Shown piece after piece: positions 22,401 to 33,780 of a stretch of DNA of 64,000 nt (positions within the stretch are counted from its first letter, which is position 1; each line of letters opens with the position of its first letter). Origin of the DNA: Ectobius pallidus (lineage: Eukaryota; Arthropoda; Insecta; Blattodea; Ectobiidae); assembly GCA_964059195.1 (NCBI GenBank), contig CAXKWD010000002.1:150553042-150617041 (forward strand). Reading direction: 5' to 3'. A program made the position numbers and the translations under genes. The notes under the pieces are model-generated. The model was given only the letters and a program-made list of their open reading frames with translations. It was not told the origin of the DNA and made no database searches.

Positions 22401-22841
22401 ATAAATAACCTTCTTACAATCTAAATACAGTATAACAATTTCTGAGACTTATCAGTCTGTTGATCTCGTCATCCCTCTCGCTGTGGTCTGGAAACTTCAT
22501 CTGCTTCTGTCTTCTCCCTTCTTTCTTCCTTCTTATTCCTTCCCTCTTCTTTCTTCCTTCTTTTTGACGTGCCCCCTCCTTATGATTTCTTGTATTCCTC
22601 TCCTTCTGCGTTATGCCCCGCTCCTTTATCTTCTATCTTCTTGCTTTCAATTACTGCGATTCCTGTTGCGTAATGTTTGTAGTTATCAGTCACAGATTTT
22701 AGAAGAGCCCACAGTTGGGTAAGCCATTAATATGAAGCTCTGTGTAATATTTGGCTTACACAATATTGTTATTAATGATGATGCATACTCCATACAATGT
22801 TCCTTCACGAGCCCCACAATTCTGGTTGTTATTATGATATT
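22401..22841. other. Leader region of the LTR retrotransposon
   Basis: Lies between the 5' LTR and gag on the minus strand. Includes a long pyrimidine-rich stretch on the plus strand (22500-22580), hence purine-rich on the element's sense strand. No gene is seen. Confidence 0.4.
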
Positions 22842-22863
22842 TCGAGCCCCGCGAGTGGCGCTA
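22842..22863 (-). promoter_or_regulatory. Candidate primer binding site of the LTR retrotransposon
   Basis: Six bases inside the 5' LTR, the minus strand reads TAGCGCCACTCGCGGGGCTC. This is the complement of a tRNA-like 3' end containing TTCGAGCCCCGCG and ending GCGCTA, one base from GCGCCA. Which tRNA is not determined. Confidence 0.5.
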
Positions 22864-22869
22864 TTAAAA

Positions 22870-24072
22870 TGATACGGTCCGATCATATAAATCCAATGGT
22901 ACTTACTTGTGAATGTTATCTTCTCCGAGCGTCCCAGTTGAATTACCATGGTTCACTCAGTCGGGTGCAGCGAGTTGCTCTTACATTTCTCGGGGTACTA
23001 TTGGGTTATATGAGTTATAAGAACAGTTAAATTCAAAAGAAAAACACTTTATTAATAATTGTTAGCACAATAATTATAGTTGATAATGATCTTGATTTCT
23101 CTGGGGATACGCTAATCGAAATTCCGACCGTTGTAGAGCTGATTCATATTTACGTCTTGTAGTTACGTAACTTTCCATAATAATAATTACTTAATATTTA
23201 TGTCGTAATTATTCACTGAATAATGATGTGATCTATGTGATAAATATACTCACTGACTTTATAGTGGTAGTGGCTGTAAAAAAGCCCTACATATAACACA
23301 TGTAACTTGCACAGACTTTATCATTTAAATAATACTTCGTACTGGCAACAAATTGCCAGGACGACCAAATCGTCGACAAGATGGTAAGCAAGTGATTTTA
23401 CACGCGCTGCTCTGCAGCGTCATTGTTTCGACAACCATGGTCCCCACCAACAACCTTTAGCTATTCTTTTTCTATCGTATAAGTAATTTGTAGGTTTACA
23501 TGTTACAAACTTTAATCCAATTGGTTTTCTTCCTTTTAGCTACCCTACGCTAAACGGACTAAAATTCTTCCAGTACTTTCTTTCTCGTTATTCTCCTCAA
23601 GTTCCAGGAATCGCTATACATCTATCTTTTCCCACTGCAAATTCCAAGTAACTTCTTTTGACTGAGACTACCATCTATTCTTTCATTTTTGTAGTGAATA
23701 GAACTTCACTCTATGAACAGTCGCTGTCTCCAGCTTCATGCTGTTTCTCAATGCACTGCTCGGACTTCTATTGACTAATTCTTAGTATTCCGTCTGACTT
23801 TTACTCAAGCTCTCACTAGCTTCAACAATTTCATCTTTCTGTCTTAACATTTTAACTATAATATTATATTTTAATATTGTAAAATTATCAATATCTTCTA
23901 CTGAATTACTGTTTTGACTTTATTATTTTCATTAATTGATTTGTTATTTTATTCTGCTAATTTCCAGTTCAATTATGATAGTAAAATATAATTAAGTACA
24001 AAGTAATTGGTAATCATTAATTATAAGTGTGATATTACTTTATAAAACATAGCAGTGGCTATGGTGATATCA
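22870..24072 (-). repeat. 5' LTR of the LTR retrotransposon (1203 bp)
   Basis: On the element's sense strand it starts TGATATCACC and ends CCGTATCA, with a short inverted TGATA/TATCA pair at the tips. ACTG follows at 24073-24076 and matches the far flank at 5891-5894. It lacks the MITE found in the 3' LTR and so preserves the empty site. Confidence 0.88.
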
Positions 24073-24076
24073 ACTG

Positions 24077-24404
24077 TAGCTCAACATCAGTATATTTATC
24101 ATATCATCACTTGTAAATTAATTGAGCCATAGAATTCCATTGGAATTTCCTGTAACTATGAAAATCAACTATGTGCAGCAAAATCATTTTTCTTGTTTCA
24201 AGTTTACTGAATCAAAATGAAGATAAGTAAAGTTGCACAAGTTGCAAAAGTGACATGGCTGGGTATAAAATGACTTAGTACAAAATTGTCTTCTAATTTA
24301 GACCTATCAGCAATTTTCACTTCACTTGTATACAGAGCCATCAATAAGTCTCTCCACACTCTGGTTATGTTCGCTACTCATGCGAAGGTTGGTATTTCTC
24401 CCTG
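24077..24404. other. Non-coding flank
   Basis: Flank of the LTR insertion and of the hAT element. Nothing recognisable. Confidence 0.4.
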
Positions 24405-24412
24405 CCTTCTTT

Positions 24413-27400
24413 CAGGGCCGCCACATCTCGGGGTCGGGCCCAGGACCATTTACTGGTCGCGGGCCCCTCATCGATCGCCGAGCATCCTCATTCAGTTGAC
24501 TGGTTTAAGTAAATAAAAAAGGATAGTTTGCTCCTCCATATTAATTTATGTAAACACTGTAAACTTATGTTACGTTGGTCATTAGTTATCAAATGATATC
24601 AGAAATCATATTTCCAACTTTTGTTGTTGTTGCTAAGCCTTTTAATAGTATTGGTTTTTTGTTCTAAATTGTGTTTATCCTGATTATAAATCATTGTGTT
24701 GAAACGTCTAAACACAAAACATGACACTGCTTTAAAATGAATGTATTGTGTTTTATTACAATTAAAACAATTTCAAGAACCAAGCATAAACTAAATAAGG
24801 AGTGTAAATATTCAAAGGTAAAAACTAAAACATTACAGCGATATTATATTATACCAATAGTTGCAAAATGAAAATAAAATTTGGGCTATTTACTAAAACA
24901 TGTTACAAACATAATACCAACATAAACACCTAATTAATAAAGCACAAACTGAAAAACAAAAGATAGTTAAACATAAGATTCAATCAACATTAAACAACCA
25001 AGTATTCCTTGAATTTGTCCAATGGCTTTAAAATTTTCTAGCTTTCTTCATAGAAAACTCTTTAATAATATCAGAAAAATCCAATTTAGAGGCCAGCTGG
25101 TGTTCAATGCTAAGAATAGCCAATGAGTTCAAGCGTTCCTGGCCCGTTGAAGCTCTCTCCCAATTCTTTAGGCGGTTTCCGAGCTTGCTGAATGCTCGTT
25201 CAGCTGATGCTACAGTTACTGGAGCAGTGCAAAAGATGCGTAACGCCATGCAAACATTCATAAAGACTGATTCCAGTTGCTTTTCACAAATAAGGTTCAA
25301 CAGTTTAAGTGGACTGGCAGAAGAACTTGTCTGAAACACTGTCGAGAAAATTTTCTTCAAGTGGAAAATTTCTTAAAGAAAACTGATGGATAAGTCACTT
25401 TCATATGTTTTAACTAAAACTGCAGCTTTTTCTCTTAAGATCTCTTCATCTAAACTAGTGAACCCGAGGACGAGGCTGAAGAGGTCACAAAAGTGATTAC
25501 CTGTGGTAAATCTTTCTCTAAGTTCTTGTAACAAAAAATCCAAAACAACGAACACAACTTCATTTCGGAATGTCTCCTCAGGCGTAAGTTGATTTGGTTC
25601 TGAAGAGTTTAAAGAAGAAACTCTTTTTGCAGGGAATGATGATGGAATGTTCAGCACCTCTGCCATCAGTCTTGATTCTTGAATGATTTTATCATCCCAT
25701 GAGTCTCGCAGTAGCTGAATATCCCCCTGAAGATCATTGATTAAGTTAATTTCAATGTCAAGTGATATGGCTTTGCTCTGGATAATAACACTTTTTTCTT
25801 CTACCCAAGACAAGACTTTATGCCAAAATATGGTCATAACCACTCCCTGAAACGAAGAAAAATACTTCTTTAATCCAACTACTGTATTGTAAACCGATGG
25901 TTTCAAAGTCGTGGACATTTGCTGCAAGACACGATCTAATGCTTTTAGAACTCCAGGATAATGTTTTGCCACTGGACGAACTGCTTCTATTCGCTCTGAC
26001 CACCGTGTTTCCGATAATCTTTTTAATGACAAGGGAACTTCTTTTTGCAGAATCTCCCATCTTGCCGGGCTATGAGAGAAGAATACATATAAACTCTCTA
26101 GATTACCAAAAAAAGTTACAGCTTGATGACATGTTTTAGCCGCATTGACGCCAACTCTGTTCAAAGAGTGTGCAGCACATGGCGTGAAAAAAGCCAACTT
26201 ATTCATTTCCAAAATTCTTGACTTAACACCTTTTATTTTACCACACATATTCGATCCACTGTCATAACCTTGGGCTCTACAGTCATCAAGAGGTATATTG
26301 TTCTCCTTAAGCTCCGACAAAATTTCTGCTGTTATGTCTTCACCAGTTTTTTCGTTGAAATTCAAAAACTTGACGAATCTCTCGTGCACTTCAAAAATGT
26401 TAGTTTCTTTGTTTCGGTGCACATATCTCAAAACTAAAACGTTTTGTTCTTGATGTGACACATCTGGTGTTGCGTCCACAATCAACCCGAAGTAGATTGC
26501 TTCTTCTCTCTCTTGAATGATGGTGTTCAGGACATGGTCACCGCACAGGGATATAAATTCATTCTGGCTTTTCCACGATAAATAGTGAGCTTGGCCCTGC
26601 ATTGACTTTCCTTCCAGCTGGAGGGACTTGATTTTTGCCAAATGTTCCCTAGTTACCTCGTCATAATTTGCAATAACTTCAAGAACTCCGAGGAAATTCC
26701 CATTACTAACATCTCCGATAGTGGTATTTTCTCCCCTAAAAGGCAAACCTCTTGAAGCCAAGAATAAAGTTACATGTAAAATCCTTTGCAAAATAGCTTT
26801 CCATCTCTCAGCTTCACATAATATTTGATTTTGCATTTCTTGGTCAATGCCCCTACCTTTTAGAGATTCTTGTAAAGATTTCCATTTACAATACATTTCC
26901 CTGTGGTCTGGGTTTCGTTCATGGGCGGGAAGTCTATCATACAGTTTTTTCCACGGAGTATCTTTAGGTGAAAACCCTGTCATTTTACTTAAATTACTAC
27001 GGACAACAACAGAGCTACTTTCAGAAAACAGAAGACACTGTAAACAATGAAGGGTTTCCTTAGTGCTACTCCACACTAGCCAATCGCGAGGTATTTTCTC
27101 TCTATTGTTGTTTGATTTAGAAGATAACAAATATTGTTGGAACTTTTTCCCACAAACATCATTGGGAAAAGATTCAGTAAGTTTAGCAAAATCTTTAAAT
27201 GAGTAGGCGTGACGGACTATTTCCTGTCTAATACGGTCGTTTAATGTAGACGGCCAAGTTCCCGGGTCAGTATAGCTAATCTCATTACACTGTAACGTAT
27301 CACAACTATCATCCAACTTCACTTGAACACATTCACTGCTTGTGATGCCAGTTTTAGTCTCAATACTTGTAGGTGCACTTTCTTCGGTTTTGGTTAAAAG

Positions 27401-28456
27401 TCCTAACTGTGAAAAGGAGGTAGTAGTGCTTACGCGAATCTCTTCAGTAACACCAGAGGTTGATGGAACTGCCAAATTCGAAGTTGGTGTAGTATTATTA
27501 CTGTCCTCATCATCTACCTTTTTCTTTTTAAAAAACTTAAAAATGTCTTGCCGACCAGCCGCATTGCTTGCTTCTCGTTCTGCTTTTTCTTTCCTCTTTG
27601 TTGCTCCAGATTTGTGTTTATAGTTCGATGACATTTTACTGAACTTATTCACTAAACAACGTAACTGGTCAACACTACATCACTCACTCACTATGCACTT
27701 TAAAGAACATAGATACGGTATGCAGATGTAGCCACGAGAACTAGGTTTATAAATCAGAACGAATTTAGTACTATAACATTCTTTAACCGCATTGTTGCCG
27801 GCATAAAGAAACCAACGTAAAACAGTCATATAAACATTTGTCCATTGCCACGCTTCTGTTACACCGTGCACGTGCTTATGAATTTTGTTGCCATGAATTG
27901 TGCTGGTGATATTACGATCAAAATAGGCATTATGAATAAACGTAGTGCATGTTTCCAGTAATTGAGAAGCTTAGCCTGACTGCGGCTTGCATATGACAAC
28001 TTCACTCTTAAAGCTCGCCGCAAAGAAAGCAGTCTTGTTCAGTTCTCAATAAATAAACAGACGGCATGAAAGAAATCCTCATTAACGCGACCCCCCGGCG
28101 TGCAATGAAAAATACACAGAATATATTATTTGTAAAGTGCACGAAATCAAACAGTAATTTTATTGCCCTGGAATTTTAAACTGAAGTTTGTAAAACATAG
28201 AAAAATATATCCCTGCAATAATAAATTTTTATTTGACGAAATGGGGTAATCCCCCATCCCCTAATTAATTCAAGCCCTGGCTTAGACTCTTCCCTTCTCC
28301 GTGGAGCTTCCTTCTCGTTACTCGTGTAACAGAACATTTTACCAAACTTTCCAGTTTTCCATAAAATAATATTACATCACCGGGACCGAGACGGGCCCCT
28401 TCGGGGCCAGGCCCGGGTCCGTTGGCCCCGGCAGCCCCCCCCATGTGGCGGCCCTG
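24413..28456 (-). mobile_element. hAT transposon (ZMYM1-like), 4.04 kb, nearly complete
   Basis: Ends CAGGGCCGCCACAT and ATGTGGCGGCCCTG, flanked by the 8-bp duplication CCTTCTTT (24405-24412 and 28457-28464). Both subterminal regions are unusually GC-rich (GGGCCC-type runs) compared with the AT-rich interior. One gene inside. Confidence 0.93.
25028..27652 (-). pseudogene. hAT transposase, ZMYM1/DUF4371-type, one premature stop
   Basis: A minus-strand frame of about 875 codons with a single in-frame TAA at 25373-25375. The N-terminus is lysine-rich and disordered (likely nuclear targeting). A TTF-type zinc-finger region follows around residues 180-250 (DWLVWSSTKETLHCLQC). The DUF4371/RNase H-like core has GLIVDATPDVSH and RAQGYDSGSNMCG, then FTPCAAHSLNRVG and LSETRWSERI. 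The C-terminal 110 codons after the stop hold the hAT dimerisation region (APVTVASAERAFSKL). The second half-frame continues in phase, so one nonsense change separates it from an intact gene. The true start is likely an ATG at 27650-27652 or the next Met, six codons in. Confidence 0.88.
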
Positions 28457-28464
28457 CCTTCTTT

Positions 28465-29510
28465 TCAGACTCATAGCAGGTATACCAGAGTAGGCCATAC
28501 TACCTCAGACTGTCCAATTCTGGAAAGACAGGGAGGTTTAAATTGGTCATGGAAAGTCAGGGAAATTTATTTTTTGAAATTTCTGTGGACACCTTGTAAC
28601 TATTGTTGTGCATCTGTTTGTTATTGCTGATGAGTCGAAAACTGGAATAATAATTACCAGTACATTGCATCTTTATTTAACATTTTCAAAATTAAATTAA
28701 AGCGCATGGATATGTTTCTTCAAGAAAACGATAAACATTTTCGACATCTTGTTTAAATCGGTGAGTTTTATGTTAATTTTATTTCTTAGTTCATAAATGA
28801 TTGTAGCAGAACATTATAACCAGTGTAGCAGAACATTATAACCATATGCTGGTGCTGCCAACTGAATTCCGTTTCTTGCAGAGTCTTGCCTGTACTAGAG
28901 GTGCGGAGTGTCTTCCTGATGGCACTGTGCTACTTTGTTATTTACCCCAGTTACTGTTAGTAGTGTTTTTTCAGGTTCTTTTACAGTAATCTTTGGCAGC
29001 CTTGGGATTGTGATGATGAAAATGAAGACTGGTTGGAATCCCACCTAGAAGCAAGACTTAAATTGTGAGCAAGTTTCTTTCTTTTAGTCAGTTAAATATG
29101 AGAATAAATTGAGGATAGGAAGAGCTAATAAAGGGTATACTTTAAATTATAAAGGAGTAGATTTTTTGGTGGTGTACTTTTGATTTTTTCCCTCTATATT
29201 CTCTTTTTCAATGACTTCTTAGTTAACTTTGTCTTTTTAATACATTTCACATTATTAACCCTTTTGGTGCCATGCTCCAATATATTTGGTGTGGCTCTCA
29301 CTATCTGCTAAGTGCCAGACTTTGTATTGGTTCTACCTACTCAAGAGGGCCATAGCTTTATTCACAAAATGCACTTTATTCACAAAAATGCACAGTTGTT
29401 AAAAATTTACATAAATAACAGAGTTTTGCACCCTGAGGGATAATTTATCTAATTATAAATAACAGAGTTATGCATAATTTAGGTATCATAATATGTCATG
29501 TTTTTGTTTA
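28465..29510. other. Non-coding interval with transposon debris
   Basis: Near 28540-28600 are GTCAGGGAAATT and GTGGACACCTTG, resembling the terminal motifs (GGGAATTT, GTGGACACCCTG) of the element at 49.2-55.1 kb, so a decayed end of that family is possible. A 22-base unit with GTAGCAGAACATTATAACC is repeated twice near 28805-28848. Confidence 0.45.
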
Positions 29511-30990
29511 TACTAGTGCCCAAAATTAAAGCAACAAACTGATATTTCTCCTTTCTGTGTCTACTATACGAGATGTCCATATAAAATGTAAAGCTATGTC
29601 CGTACAGTCGTGTTCTGAACTGAAGATGGCATCCCTGTCATCTTGCAAACATGCAGCGATGACATCAGTGCACTAATCAAAAGGGCAGTGCACTTATCAA
29701 AAGGGGAACTGCAGCATTGTGGTTGTTGCTTAGTCCAATATCAACATTTGCTGTGTAAACATTTACTGCAGGTACAGGATGGCACAGAGAAGACGCCTAC
29801 AAGATTCTCTTTGGTGGAGGGCCATAGGAAGAATAGGACAGGACAGTCTCAAGCTGATGTGGCCAGATGGCTTAATGTGAATCATTCTGTTGTTTCTCGG
29901 ATGTGGCAACAGTTTGTAGAGTCTGAAAATGTATCCTGAAGACCAGGGCAAGGATGACCAAGAGTGACATCAGAAAGAGAGGACCGTTATTTGACTGTAA
30001 GGGCACGACGGTACCGCTGTAGTACTGCACGACCACTGCATCCACTGGAACAGTTGTATTGAGGCAAACGGTGTACAGAAGGCTTTGGCAGAGAGGCCTT
30101 TATTGTTGGAGACCTGCTGTATAGTCCAGTCGATATCCACTTTTTGCCTGGAAAATATTCCGAAGTTAATGAAATTTTTACAGGTTATTTGGGGTTACTC
30201 TAGGATGTCTATCCTAAGTTTTCGACCTCGAGGACCCTGTGCTAACTTGGGGGTGGGGCAAAAACCTCAAAATTTTTGGACTATTTTCAGTTTTTCGCTT
30301 ATATCTCGTAAACCAAGCATATTTTGTGGGCCATAGTACAATACAAAGTTGTAGAGCATTAAATTTTCTAAAATTTGGTTGATAAAGCGAATTTGTAGAA
30401 CCAATATTAACCGAGATACGGCCGATCAAAGTTAGACAAATTTTCTCGAAATGTAAAAAAATATCCGTGATTCGAAGGTTTTGGCCCTATAACTATTTAT
30501 TACCATCATTTACATGTTAATTATGTTAATCACTCATTAATATCAACCTCTTGGAATATCTATGACCCTTCCTCCACCCCTCCCCCTCCCCCAAACGTGA
30601 AGATGCCTCATTTTAATGCAAGAAATGCATTTCAAGAAACCGTCTCACACCAAAAACCCTTTCGTGTTACACTAAATGTGATGTCACCGGAGGGGGGGGG
30701 TCCGCTGACCAAGAGCCTATTGTTGTGATTTGCAGTTATTTGCATATTTTCATGCCTGGTCATCACCCTACTGTGAATTCCTGCTAACCCATAATCTTGA
30801 ACCTCAATAAAGGTAGATCAGGTAGTTTAAAATCAATAATTAGTAGGCCTAATAAAGAATTAAAGTAATAGAAGTATAGAATTTATTTACAAAAAATCAT
30901 CATTTAGAGCAAAATTATAATAATCAAGGTAATTGCGGGCGTTATGATCAACGTAGAAATAATTTCGAATAATTAATACATAGTATATCA

Positions 30991-32050
30991 GGCTACGAAA
31001 ACCTTGGAGCGCTTGGGGGCTGCCGGACCTTCCTCCTCCTCGTCGTCGCCGTCGCCGCCGTCATCGTTGTCGGGGTCCATGGACACGTCTTCCTCATGCA
31101 CCTTCTTCTTTCCAATTCCAAAGGGTGCTGAGGTGGTGTCACACCCACTTATCGCATGCAGGAAAAGAATATCCCGTGGTTCGTACTTGAACGAGTGGGA
31201 TGAATACAGTACAGTTGGGCTGTTACCCTTTCCACTCTTCTGGAAATAGACGTCCTTTTTGGAAGAACCCAAAGCAGTGAGTAGCACCAGAAGATCTATG
31301 TCTTCCCCTGTTATGATGACACTATCATATTTATCAGCAGCTAAGCAGTATCCACAATCATTACATCGGTGTCTTCTACTGCCTGCTTCACTTGGATCCG
31401 CTTGGCTTCCATTTCACTCTTCAACATGGTCATGAAGTTCATCTTGTTGGTATCATTGGAAAGAAATTTCACCTGCGAAATCATGCTAATCAAAGTTGTC
31501 TTGGAAAAGGCAAACTTTGTTGAGGAGTGCAGCAAAGAACGCCGATAACGTTCAGCTGCTTTGGTGCTTTGGTAGTTTATCCCAGAAGGATAACCATCAA
31601 AACCACTATGACATTGCTACCGAAGTGCCTTTGGACGTAATCCACGTAGTTTTAGCAGACTGAAATGTGGCTTCACTTGACTTGGTCCAAACAACCCTAT
31701 GTAACAGAAACCCACCATCAATGACATTGTAGGCTATTTTTTGGCACCAAAGTCTACGTCTTCACCCACGATAGGAAGGAATGAATCATACAGCATTGAT
31801 TTTCGGCCTTTATGCATTCCTTCTTCTGCGAAGAGAGACATGGGGAAGGGGCGAGTTCATACTTGAACAAGTTCCTGAGGTCAGCCTCTGATTGTTTGGT
31901 TATGCACACTCGTTGGAATAGAGTGAGTGGGTCTACTGTGAACTTTTTGTCCTTGATTTTCAGAGAACAGGAAACAGATGCCAGAGTAACCACCTTATCC
32001 TTACTCTTCAACTTCAAGTCTTCAAAATTTCCTTTCTCCACATACGGCTT
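30991..32050 (-). pseudogene. XPG/FEN-like nuclease (Academ-type protein), C-terminal half, decayed
   Basis: Minus-strand pieces in several frames. In order: VDPLTLFQRVC with FKYELAPSP (31900-31990); NVIDGGFLLHRVVW (about 31695-31733); VVFDGYPSG after a 1-base shift (about 31585-31608); EDTDVMIVDTA (about 31350-31382); ITGEDIDLLVLL (about 31281-31316); LHAISGCDTTSAPFGIGKK (about 31105-31165). The order and spacing mirror the acidic clusters of FEN1/XPG nucleases: N-terminal Asp, FDG, the E/D cluster, D-x-D, and GCD before a helix-hairpin-like GIGKK. The protein ends in a very acidic tail (31000-31090). At least two frameshifts and a few stops are present. Confidence 0.72.
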
Positions 32051-32214
32051 ACATTAAATTACGTAATATTAAAGACCTCGAATAAGGGCACAAATGTTGT
32101 TTTTGTTAAAATGAAATGTAGACATTGATTTTCCTTGTGTACTGAAGGCTGAGTATTCAAAATTTCATCGAGATTCGAATAAAACTGCAGAAGTTGTAAG
32201 GAAAGACAATCTAT

Positions 32215-32335
32215 ATATAAAATATGTATGTATATATAAGTAGCCTATATATAATATGTATGTATATATATATGTAGCCTGTATAATATGTACGTATGTA
32301 TATATATGTAGCCTATATATATATGTGTGTGTGTG

Positions 32336-32371
<36 letters not shown>

Positions 32372-32372
32372 T
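32215..32372. repeat. TATA/TATG-type microsatellite
   Basis: Alternating TATG, TATA and GTAGCCTATATA units ending in a (TA)n run, inside transposon A near its right TIR. Confidence 0.85.
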
Positions 32373-33780
32373 TGTAATGCTGATTCCTATAATACTGAGG
32401 GAGGGGTGGGATGAGGGGGTGGAGGAAGGGTCATAGATATTCCAAGATGTTGATATTAATGAGTGATTAACATAAGTAACATGTAAATGATGGTAATAAA
32501 TAGTTATAGGGCCAAAACGTTCGTTTTTCGGATATTTTTTTTTTTTTACATTTCGAGAAAATTTGTCTAACTTTGATCGGCCGTACCTCGGTTAATATTG
32601 GGTCTACAAATTCGTTTTAACTACCAAATTTTAGCAAATTTAATGCTCTACAACTCTGTATTGTACTACGGTACACGAAATATGCTTAGTTTACGAGATA
32701 TAAGCGAAAAACTGAAAAAAGTCCAAAACTTTGAGGTTTTTGCCCCACCTTCAAGTTAGCACAGGGTCCTCGAGGTCGAAAACTTAGGATAGACATTCTA
32801 GAGTACCCCCAAATAACCTGTAAAAATTTAATTAACTTCGGAATATTTTCCAGCTACCCCCTTTTTTTCATTATATCGACTGGACTAGTATGTGTACCCC
32901 TAACACATATTCACAGAAGAGTACATCTAGAGTGGAGTGAGTCATCAACATGCCAACTGGACGGTCGAACAGTGGGCCAATGTTCTCTTTACTGTTGAGT
33001 CCAGATTTTGTCTTGGAAATGATTCTCGACGGATTCGCATCTGGAGAGATCCTTGAACACGATTTCGGGACGCAAACATTGTGGAAAGAGACCGATATGG
33101 AGGTGGATCAATAATGGTGTGGGCAGGAATTCTGTTGACTACCCGAACACCTCTTCATGAAGTTGTACGGGTAAATTGGCAAGATTTAACGGCTGTCAGG
33201 TATCATGATGAGATCTTGGCACCTCATGTGCGGTTGTTTTGAGGTGCTGTGGGCCCAAACTTCGTACTGATGGATGATAATGCTCGTCCTCATAGAGCAC
33301 AGGTAGTGGATGTTTTCCTGGAAACTGAAGATATTGCAAGCATGGATTGGTCTGCTCGCTCTCTCAATTTGAATACTATAGAACATGTCTGGGATGCACT
33401 AGGGAGACGACTTGCTTCACGTGAACATCCACCAACCACTCTCCAGGCCTTGCGTTATTGCCTCAAAATGAGATTGATGACATTATTCACAGCATGCCAC
33501 GCTGTTGTGAGGCCTGTATTGCTGCCAAAGGTGGTCACACCCTATACTGAGCACATTAACACGTTTTCTGGATGTGTGTGAAAGTCATTACATGTGGGGG
33601 GGGGGGGAAAGAAAACACGGTGTTTTATTTTACTTGTATGCACAAACATTGCAAAAGTTTACATTCTTTATTCCTCATATTGTTTATACATTACTATCAC
33701 CTGTTTATACTATTTTGTGGTAAAATAAATCACCAAAGATGAAATTTCTGTTTGTTGCTTTAATTTTGGACACTAGTGTA

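Larger units (their letters stand above)
5895..24072 (-). mobile_element. LTR retrotransposon (gag/protease type), heavily nested
   Basis: A ~1.2-kb sequence occurs in the same orientation at both ends (5895-7933 and 22870-24072). It starts TGATACGG and, at the intact copy, ends GATATCA. The 4-bp flank ACTG is present just outside both (5891-5894 and 24073-24076), so the two copies are the LTRs of one insertion. Gag-like and protease-like relics between them read on the minus strand, so the 5' LTR is the right-hand copy. After removing the nested elements only about 4-4.5 kb of internal sequence remains, and I recognise no reverse transcriptase, RNase H or integrase. It is either a non-autonomous or an internally deleted element; a Ty3/gypsy-type origin is likely but unproven. 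Confidence 0.85.
30122..32887 (-). mobile_element. Academ-like (AcademX-type) transposon A with ~430-bp TIRs and XPG/FEN-like nuclease gene
   Basis: Ends TAGTCCAGTCGATAT and ATATCGACTGGACTA. Inverted repeats run inward for roughly 430 bases (30122-30590 against 32400-32887). The 3-bp duplication GTA flanks it (30119-30121 and 32888-32890). The only coding content is an XPG/FEN-like nuclease relic. Long TIRs, a 3-bp duplication and an XPG nuclease match what is known of AcademX elements. The same TIR end and duplication length recur at 45.2-55.6 kb. Confidence 0.82.
29760..33585 (+). pseudogene. Tc1-like transposase (DDE), split and frameshifted
   Basis: The left part (about 29779-30120) has a paired-like helix-turn-helix with QADVARWLNVNHSVVSRMW. 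After the inserted element (30122-32887), the right part (about 32891-33585) has SRFCLGNDS, GGSIMVWAGI, FVLMDDNARPHRA (second Asp) and NTIEHVWDALGR (third acidic residue). These are standard Tc1 motifs. Several stops and frameshifts occur even without the insertion, so the element was probably already dead or decayed since. Would act by cut-and-paste at TA sites. Confidence 0.88.
29513..33778 (+). mobile_element. Tc1-like transposon interrupted by an Academ-like element
   Basis: Left end CTAGTGCCCAAAATTAAAGC and right end the complement, ending TTGGACACTAGTG, with TA at both sides (29511-29512 and 33779-33780). Removing 30122-32890 leaves about 1.5 kb, the usual size of a Tc1 element, with transposase parts on either side. 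Confidence 0.9.

Noticed and set aside
25818..27623. Several ORFs of 60-93 codons on both strands inside the hAT transposase
   Set aside because: Frame shadows of the transposase coding sequence.
28265..28630. GC-rich ORFs with Gly/Pro-rich peptides
   Set aside because: They are translations of the GC-rich hAT terminus and cross the element's boundary.
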